A stretch of DNA of 64,000 nucleotides from Bemisia tabaci (Eukaryota > Arthropoda > Insecta > Hemiptera > Aleyrodidae), in the NCBI RefSeq assembly GCF_918797505.1, contig NC_092800.1, positions 44,013,864-44,077,863 of the forward strand, given 5' to 3'. A program made the translations under genes and the position numbers. Below the pieces are notes generated by a model. It was not told where the DNA came from. It did not search any database and was given only the letters and a program-made list of their open reading frames with translations. Shown here in pieces: positions 63,034-64,000 of the stretch. The first letter of the stretch is position 1, and each line of letters begins with the position of its first letter.

Positions 63034-63185
63034 CGGGCCTCGCATCATGGGTATTTTAGGCTCCAAAAGGGTTGCCAACATTCCCCTATTAGATATCCAA
63101 TAATGCGTAGATGTATTTTATGCTTAATGCGCGTGAAGAATAACGGAGCTCTTGCGTTAATAAGGAATTTGCGATTTAAGTACGA

Positions 63186-63620
63186 AAGGGTCATCAGTTG
63201 TGCTGATCATAGAATTGTGTTTTGATGCTCGAATCACGTAGATTAGCAAAAAATAATAAGATTCGTCCACACCGCAACTTTCTACGTTCAATATCAACCG
63301 AGATATCGCCTTTTTGAAAAGCCGGGTTTTTGACGTCATCCACCGCGGTGGTGACACTCTTGGTTACTTCCACCTTGCTTTCATCCGCGTTTCACGTAGA
63401 GTGACCAGTGCTAATGTGTGTCTCCTTGACTGATGAAATCAAGGTGGAATAAATCAAGGGTGTCACTACCGCGGTGGATGACGTCCAAAACCCGGCTTTT
63501 CAAAGGACGATATCTTAGTTAATATAGAACGTAGAAAGTTGCGGTTTGGACTGATTACTTTAAGCTAAAATCTACGTGAATCAAGCGTCAAAACAAAATT
63601 CTGTGACCAGCGCAACCGAC
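63186..63620. repeat. Pal-T, about 430-bp palindrome
   Basis: The left arm carries 'attgtgttttgatgctcgaa', 'ccgcaactttctacgttca' and 'gacgtcatccaccgcggtgg'. The right arm carries their inverses. The central spacer of about 60 bp has its own 'ctttcatc/gatgaaat' ends. Confidence 0.88.
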
Positions 63621-63631
63621 CCATTGATGTG

Positions 63632-64000
63632 TAAAGTTTCGCGAGAATCAGGATGGGTGGTTTTCTCTGAATCAACTCCAAACCTCAAAAAAAGCTCTGA
63701 AAGTTGAGGCCGTAATGGAAGGGATATCCCACGCTACCCTGAGAGTCCTATGAAAAAATAGGGAGCAAATACATTAACAGGGTTGCCACTTTCTTGGGAG
63801 CCTCCCAAACTGAAAATATGGTAACCCTGCCAAGTATTTGCTCCCTATCTTTGCGAAGCGAGTTTATCTTGATATAGATTTGGACTGTCAGGGTAGCGCG
63901 GGACATCCCCTCCAGCACGACGTCAACTTTGAGAGCTTTTTCTGTGCTTTTGAGTTGGTTTTAGAGAAAACCAGTGGCAGCATGGTGTTTCGCGCGAAAT
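63632..64000. mobile_element. MITE-B copy 2, cut by window end
   Basis: It contains 'ggttttctctgaatcaact', 'gggatatcccacgctaccct', 'aatagggagcaaatacatt' and their inverses further right, as in 10341-10858. The left terminus is diverged, and the right terminus lies beyond the window. Confidence 0.8.

Overview
This is 64 kb of repeat-dominated eukaryotic DNA, most likely from an arthropod and probably an insect (inference). The clues are a non-LTR retrotransposon C-terminus of a type common in arthropod genomes, a tRNA-derived SINE, very many short inverted-repeat DNA transposons (MITEs), AT-rich intergenic DNA broken by GC-rich islands, and no operons or bacterial gene organisation. The repeat style recalls hemipterans such as whiteflies, but I cannot verify a species. 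I find no protein-coding host gene and no tRNA or rRNA gene that I can support. The window reads as intergenic or intronic DNA, or a transposon graveyard. Open frames on both strands are short and mostly run through repeats, microsatellites or GC-rich islands.

Main repeat families (labels are mine). MITE-A: about 255 bp, ends CTGCCGTGC/GCACGGCAG, TA-flanked, about 24 full, partial or nested copies, densest at 31.3-35.8 kb. hAT-1: 164 bp, ends CAGTGGCGTGGC, three copies each with an 8-bp target duplication. hAT-2: 281 bp, ends CAGGGTGGC, two copies with 8-bp duplications. Cac-1 to Cac-7: palindromic families with different interiors but similar CACTGAAAAA-like ends and 2-bp duplications. Pal-M (about 135 bp), Rep-C (about 550 bp), Rep-D (about 440 bp), Rep-Y, Rep-Z, Rep-EE, MITE-FF, Rep-GG, Rep-JJ and others each occur at two or more places.

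Layout. 0-5 kb: Rep-JJ, Cac-7, a degenerate LINE C-terminus that has turned into a 33-bp minisatellite, a threefold tandem repeat, and a Rep-I tandem. 5-16 kb: palindromes, MITE-A copies, MITE-B inside MITE-A, hAT-1 and MITE-FF. 16-26 kb: Rep-C, Rep-Y, palindromes, a degenerate 120-130 bp tandem array, and the triple nest Rep-JJ > hAT-1 > hairpin F. 26-40 kb: hAT-2, a hairpin cluster, Cac-1, the MITE-A cluster, and MITE-I inside Cac-1. 40-50 kb: Pal-G with hairpin F at its centre, Rep-Y with Rep-Z inside, Cac-5, Cac-4, and the triple nest Pal-M > Pal-N > 40-bp core. 50-64 kb: Rep-C, a SINE in Pal-M, hAT-1 in MITE-A, a large (TTC)n array, long palindromes, and a truncated MITE-B at the end.

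The most unusual pattern is small elements sitting at the exact dyad centre of larger palindromes. Hairpin F does this in two unrelated palindromes, and one of these has two empty-site copies in the window. A spacer of exactly 40 bp with conserved ends GAGCCCTA/CAGGGCTC does it in three palindromes. This suggests integration at hairpin or cruciform tips, or palindromes built around a shared core.
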